The notes beneath the pieces were generated by a model. The model ran no database searches. It was not told the DNA's origin and saw nothing but the letters and a program-made list of their open reading frames with translations. Both the position numbers and the translations under genes were made by a program. Below, piece by piece: positions 17,867-21,635 of a DNA stretch of 21,635 bases (position 1 is its first letter; each line of letters begins with the position of its first letter). The DNA lies in the NCBI GenBank assembly GCA_003427395.1, contig BFEA01001196.1:76775-98409 (forward strand), read 5' to 3'. Source of the DNA: Chara braunii. Taxonomy: Eukaryota > Streptophyta > Charophyceae > Charales > Characeae.

Positions 17867-18269
17867 GAAGAGGTGACCTGTCTTTAGTTTGCACTTCTTC
17901 CTTGAGGTTTTGCATTAGTATTCCTTTATCTTCTCTTTTTCCATCATCTTCCCAATCTCTTGGTAACTTTCATCGTATTCTTCAAAAATAAAAGAAATCG
18001 TTTTTTTTTCCTCTCCAATCCTTTCTTCATCCTTTGATCTAGAACTTTCCCCCAGTTCATGGACAGTCATAGTTGCTGCGTTGACCCTAATATACCAATC
18101 ACTTTCTTTTTCCTCTTCTTCTTTCTCAAGAATTAACTCGTAAACGTAAGCATCAATGATTTCTCCCCAGTTGCCTCTCTTTTCACGTCACAAACTCCAC
18201 TTATAAGAGTTGGTGCCCTGTACTCTTCATCATCTTGTTTATTCAGGAAGTTATCAACATAGGCAGATT

Positions 18270-18890
18270 TTTCGTTTCATTAACGTCTTCATCTTCATAT
18301 TTTCTCCATTCAATTTGGCTTAGGCCATCTGCTCAGTTTCTCTCAGTAGGAATCTTTTCCAATTTAAAGTCAAAAGTCCAGACGAAGACAATCCACTTGC
18401 TTTTCTGTTGGATCTACTTTTTGATGTTTTCTAATAGCACCAATCACAGCAGAAGCACCAGTCCTCAAGATGAATCTCCTCCCAAGTACATATTTCTTGA
18501 ACCACATGAGGCAATGGATAATCGCAGTAGTTCTTTTCTGAATTAGGTGTAGTCTCATTTTGTAGAGTTGAGAGTTTTGTTTTCAAACCTTAAAGACCTT
18601 TCTTTTTCATTTTCATATTTTTGTATGAGTACTCCACCAAGACTCTCATGAGCCTCGATGATAAAAGGTTTTCTCTCCTCATCATCATAAAAAGGTACTC
18701 CCAGCACTACACCTTCATCCCTCAATTTTTATGTACGGTTTCTGCAGCAATCTGTATCTTCTCAGTCTAAGACAAGTCAGTCCCTTGTCTTACCATCTCT
18801 CTTAGAAGTTCGGCAAAGGTAGCAAACTGAGATACAAAAATATTCCAAAATTCACCGATACCCAAGAAGCACCTGACATCTATCGCTCGC
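18270..18890 (-). pseudogene. pol: Connection and RNase H region of the second relic
   Basis: Reading leftwards, RAIDVRCFLGIGEFWNIFVS matches the RSFLGxxGFxRxFV motif after the RT. LLREMVRQG follows, then VPFYDDEERKPFIIEA (the strand carrying the first catalytic Asp, which here reads EAHES and has lost the Asp). ENEKERSLRFENKTLN, KKYVLGRRFILRTGA (the third strand region, with the usual TDH/DP-type acidic residue replaced) and TFDFKLEKIPTERN/ADGLSQ close the domain. At least three frames are needed. Loss of catalytic acids and many stops make it inactive. Confidence 0.78.
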
Positions 18891-18949
18891 TTGAGAGGCA
18901 GGGGTAAGTTCAAGATCTTGTCTATTTTTTTTTGTCTAGAATCCTACCC

Positions 18950-19186
18950 TTAGAGAAACATCGCCACACCTTTGGTCCACCCTTGAGGTACCACGCACAT
19001 CTGAATGAGGCTCTTTGTCTTGTGCATGACACTCATTGGCCGGCTAAGAAAATCAATGAGAAATTGATCGTAGTCAGAATATAAGTCAATTAAAGAATAA
19101 ATGCATCGGCCAGCAAAGAATTCAGAAAGGAGATCAGCATTAGGAAGACTATCTGCATCACGTTGTCGCGCGCGGCGGTCCCACAC
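18950..19186 (-). pseudogene. pol: Truncated reverse transcriptase fragment of the second relic
   Basis: A 78-codon open piece contains SLPNADLLSEFFAGRCIYSL (the PLPxIDELLDxLxGAxxFSxL region), then DLYSDYDQFLI (equivalent of DLxSGYHQI) and QMCVVPQGWTKGVAMF (equivalent of the MPFGLxNAPATF block). The catalytic YxDD box, which should follow about 50 residues later, is not found in any frame I read, so the piece ends before the active site or the site was lost. Upstream of about 19170 the homology stops abruptly. No function is expected. Confidence 0.87.
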
Positions 19187-20767
19187 CCAGACGTGAAGTA
19201 AGTTTTTGTGTCGGACCTCACGGTCCCGTCACGCAGGAGTTTTCCTTGTCACTTTACTCAATACCAACTCCGACCGTGCGCGCTTGCTTTACCTCTACAG
19301 ACTCCCTACGACAGGTTAGGGATCCCGCGAGGTACAACATTACCTCCACCTGCGGGAGCTGTCACCATCCCTTACGTGGGCGTATCCCTGCTGAGCTACT
19401 GACCCACGTGTGAAGGCTTTTACATGCAATCGCAGAGGTAGGCCAGCCGAGGGCGTTTTCTCGATCGCCGTAGCATAGGCATACGCGAGGTAGAACGCCT
19501 TGAGACTGATTCGTATGTCTAGCCACAAGGTGCTAACTCTCAGGACCGACTATCTAATCAGGTCGACTTCTCGGACAGTCTTCCACGCTTAACTAACTAT
19601 GACAATGACTCTATGTCCCCTTTCTTGACCTTATGAAAATGTCAGAGTTAAACCCTTAGTAATCTCTCATTCTTCTCAAAAGAAGTCCCAGACAAAACGA
19701 CTTCCTAGGTACCGACTGACCTACAATCCCATTCACAAGTATATATATATAAATATATGTATGTAAATCAGGGGAGCTGACTGAGCGGTGGACCTCACTT
19801 TCACGATTGTCGTGTCCCTTTGCCAGAATATCTCAGACGATCCCAAATTGAGAAGACAACACAGATGTCCAACATCTGTGCAAATGCAAGAAAACCACAT
19901 ACACGCATACAGATACCGACACAGAATGCGCTACAAGCACGGACCTCTAATTAATTCATAGCAAGCCACTCACGCCCCAAAACCTTGAAAATAACATTCC
20001 TTCCTAACCCTGACTCCATTTACCTCAGCCCCGCACATTTTCAAAGTTCTGAGTGTGATTTGGACAAATTAGGTACAGGGGAAAGATTTATCTGTTCCGT
20101 TCTTAGGTCTTGTCTTAGGTGTGGGAGTCAGGCCATGGTGGAAGTTGAGTCAGAGTTCTACCGACCTGTTATCAAATGATAACATAATTGTTGTTCTTAC
20201 GGACTCCCCCGTAAGTTCTCCAAAGAGTCGAAACCTGTAGACACAACATAGTTTAAGAAAAACTTAACATCCCTCTTCCTAACTGAGATCTAGAAAGTTC
20301 CTTCTAGACTCTGTGTCTTTTGTCTGGCTTCTATCCTTAACTAATTGTTTGGGCTGTTGCCCTTTCGCTTCAGCTAGTGAATAATAATTCACTTCCCCTT
20401 TTACCGCCGTACTAACTCTCCATATTTTCCTCACCATCTCATTCTTATCCTTTTCTGGATTATCCTGTCTGAGTTTCTTTCCTTCTCCCAACACACATGG
20501 ACACATCACCAATCCGAACTGCGAAAAAGAATCTTATGGAATGAATCAGACAAATGGATAGTATCTCTCCGAGGCAAGATCTCACTTATCCCCTCTCAGT
20601 AGAATCAGAGGTACTTAGTTAGGACTGAACAATGCAGATTGTGGAGAAAGTTAGTGGTGGTATGACAGACCATTCAGAATATATATCCACTTGTTACTAG
20701 AACTTGTTTGACAAAGGTAAATCTTATGGGTCTTGGCCCTTGTGAGCCAAAACACACTTAGCGGTAG
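19187..20767. other. No gene seen between the second relic and the 161-bp satellite
   Basis: Composition is mixed. Short frames (about 19208-19402, 19340-19528, 19985-20179 and 20279-20512) are mutually inconsistent and without motifs. Notable small items are the hairpin at 19323-19357 and a TATATATATAAATATATG stretch near 19740. LTR or untranslated-leader sequence of the minus-strand relic could lie here, but no repeat pair supports it. Confidence 0.5.
19323..19357. repeat. Bulged 12-bp-stem hairpin
   Basis: TCCCGC (19323-19328) pairs with GCGGGA (19352-19357), and directly inside it GAGGTA (19329-19334) pairs with TACCTC (19341-19346). The loop has six bases and CACCT forms a five-base bulge. 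On the minus strand a nearby TAGCTCAGCAGG resembles a tRNA A box, but no cloverleaf forms. Function unknown. Confidence 0.7.
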
Positions 20768-21134
20768 GCTTATCCTATGGCTAGTCACTGATAAGGCAGG
20801 TATCCCTGAAACCTCACTACTCTTATATCAGATTAGTCACTTATAAGACATGATTCCCCTGCTACTCTTATCACTGGCTAGCCCTCAATAAGACGGGTGT
20901 CCAAGGATCCTTGCTATTCTTATCACTGACTAAGCGCTAGGATGTTTATTGATAAGGCAGGTGTCCTTGAAACCTCACAACTCTTATATCAGACTAGTCA
21001 CTGATAAGACAGGATTTCCCTGCTTCTCTTATCACTGACTAACCCTCAACAAGGCGGGTGTCCAAGGATCCTTACTACCATTACCACTGAATGAATGTTA
21101 GGTTGATAAATGATAAGGCATGTGTCCTTGAACC
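20768..21134. repeat. 161-bp higher-order satellite, left block
   Basis: The repeat unit consists of three related sub-monomers of 45, 52 and 64 bp, each beginning TCTTATxxC and carrying a GATAAGGCAGG/ATAAGACGGG-like middle. Starts are 20821, 20866, 20918, then 20982, 21027 and 21079, so the second unit repeats the first exactly in phase at 161 bp. A partial unit precedes 20821. Within sub-monomers, CTTATCACTG and its complement CACTGATAAG create short palindromes. There is no coding potential. Confidence 0.9.
21126..21134. repeat. Left target-site duplication
   Basis: CCTTGAACC immediately precedes the 392-bp insertion and is repeated exactly at 21527-21535. Confidence 0.8.
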
Positions 21135-21526
21135 ACATATGGTTAATAGGTGGTGTCATTTTCGGCAGATTTTTCACCGAAACTGCCATATTTTTTCGAA
21201 TTGATGTTTTTTTTGTGTTTGTTTTTTTGTGTCATATGTATGTGCTTTAGGGTATATGTATATTAAGTTTCGATGTATTTGGACCGCTAATAAAAAAGTT
21301 GGCAAAAACAACGAATTCGGGAAATAAATTGTCGAACTTTCAATGCTACTCCGAATAAGGTTTTATAGTGCATTTTAGTTTTTTTTTTCCTTTTTTTTTT
21401 GCCTGTTTTTTTTTTTGATGTTTGTGTTATGAGCCTGCATTAATTTTTCGCAAAATTATTGACGACATCGCTTGTGGTGGTGTGCCGAAAAACACTGAAT
21501 TTTTGACCTTCCATTAACCATCTCTC
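21135..21526. mobile_element. 392-bp MITE-like insertion in the satellite
   Basis: The left end ACATATGGTTAATAGG and the inverted right end GAGAGATGGTTAATGG share ATGGTTAAT and weaker similarity inside it (GGTxxAAAATTC, then TTTTTCGGCA-like sequence), giving imperfect terminal inverted repeats of about 15-40 bp. The interior is T-rich (T runs near 21206, 21379, 21390 and 21406) and has no open frame of note. A 9-bp duplication CCTTGAACC flanks it. The satellite phase is restored if 400-401 bp are removed, independent support for the boundaries. The 9-bp duplication and the long imperfect inverted ends fit a non-autonomous Mutator-like element best. A hAT-like origin (8 bp) is less likely. Confidence 0.8.
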
Positions 21527-21535
21527 CCTTGAACC
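21527..21535. repeat. Right target-site duplication
   Basis: CCTTGAACC, identical to 21126-21134. It is followed by CCACTAC and the resumption of the 161-bp satellite. Confidence 0.8.
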
Positions 21536-21635
21536 CCACTACTCTTATATCAGACTAGTCACTGATAAGGCATAATTTTTCTGCTTCTCTTATCACTGGC
21601 TAGCCCTCAATAAGGCGGGTGTCCAAGGATCCTTA
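21536..21635. repeat. 161-bp higher-order satellite, right block
   Basis: The satellite resumes with the tail of the 64-bp sub-monomer, then the 45-bp sub-monomer at 21543 and the 52-bp sub-monomer at about 21588. It runs off the right end of the window, so the array is longer than seen here. Confidence 0.9.

Larger units (their letters stand above)
16780..19186 (-). mobile_element. Second Ty3/gypsy-like retrotransposon pol relic, minus strand
   Basis: Domains run right to left: reverse transcriptase palm (19186-18950), connection and RNase H (about 18890-18270), integrase HHCC (17866-17663), integrase core (about 17640-17220) and a GPF/GPY-like module (about 17000-16780). The RT lacks its N-terminal part, and gag, protease and LTRs are not seen, so it is 5'-truncated at about 19170. 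It belongs to a different lineage from the 4741-7863 element: LYSDYDQ and VPQGWT replace the LKSGYHQ and MPFGL forms. Decay is heavier, with many frameshifts and stops and no domain intact over its full length. The convergent orientation relative to the first element implies a separate insertion. Confidence 0.88.

Noticed and set aside
19330-19400. tRNA-like A box (TAGCTCAGCAGG) on the minus strand
   Set aside because: No matching B box (GGTTCGAATCC type), the D stem does not close and no acceptor stem pairs. The local inverted repeat explains the structure better.

Overview
ORGANISM. The window reads as intergenic DNA from a large, repeat-rich eukaryotic nuclear genome. It has no dense gene packing and no ribosome-binding-site or operon layout. 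It does have microsatellites, several unrelated tandem satellites, two decayed Ty3/gypsy retrotransposons, a small DNA-transposon-like insertion and one assembly gap. The chromovirus-type pol of the first element, and the wording of the second (LYSxYDQ, VPQGWT, NAPVERG), remind me most of elements in streptophyte algae such as Chara. That is recollection, not a search, and a bryophyte, fern or other plant is possible. I see no intact protein-coding gene, no rRNA and no convincing tRNA.

LAYOUT. 1-184: TG and CAAT microsatellites. 366-760: GC-rich palindromes and a minisatellite built on a short palindrome. 875-3761: scattered coding traces of one or more unrecognised genes, broken by stops and frameshifts, with a GGATGGT-type minisatellite inside (1640-2310). 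3765-4740: A/T-rich sequence with a GT microsatellite. 4741-7863: plus-strand Ty3/gypsy pol relic with reverse transcriptase, RNase H, integrase and a chromodomain-like tail, every catalytic residue still visible but the frame broken at least ten times. 7930-8324: dense palindromes and a hairpin just after pol. 8340-9740: no gene seen. 9740-10110: degenerate ~121-bp periodic motif. 10541-11087: 65-bp satellite with a 149-N gap. 12400-13163: ~146-bp array made of alternating inverted half-units. 13164-16170: C/T-rich DNA, splice-donor-like sites, a short ~86-bp repeat and a hairpin. 16780-19186: second, more eroded Ty3/gypsy pol relic on the minus strand. 20768-21635: 161-bp higher-order satellite built of three sub-monomers, split by a 392-bp insertion with a 9-bp target duplication.

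HOW IT WORKS TOGETHER. Nothing suggests a working pathway. The picture is heterochromatin-like DNA: retroelements truncated at their 5' ends with no recognisable LTR pairs, stop codons that often look like C-to-T decay, and local tandem amplification. The most informative items are the insertion inside the 161-bp satellite (its size, target duplication and satellite phase agree independently), the foldback ~146-bp array, and the unrecognised coding remnant at 2669-3761 with its zinc-knuckle-like CxxCxxxxH motif.
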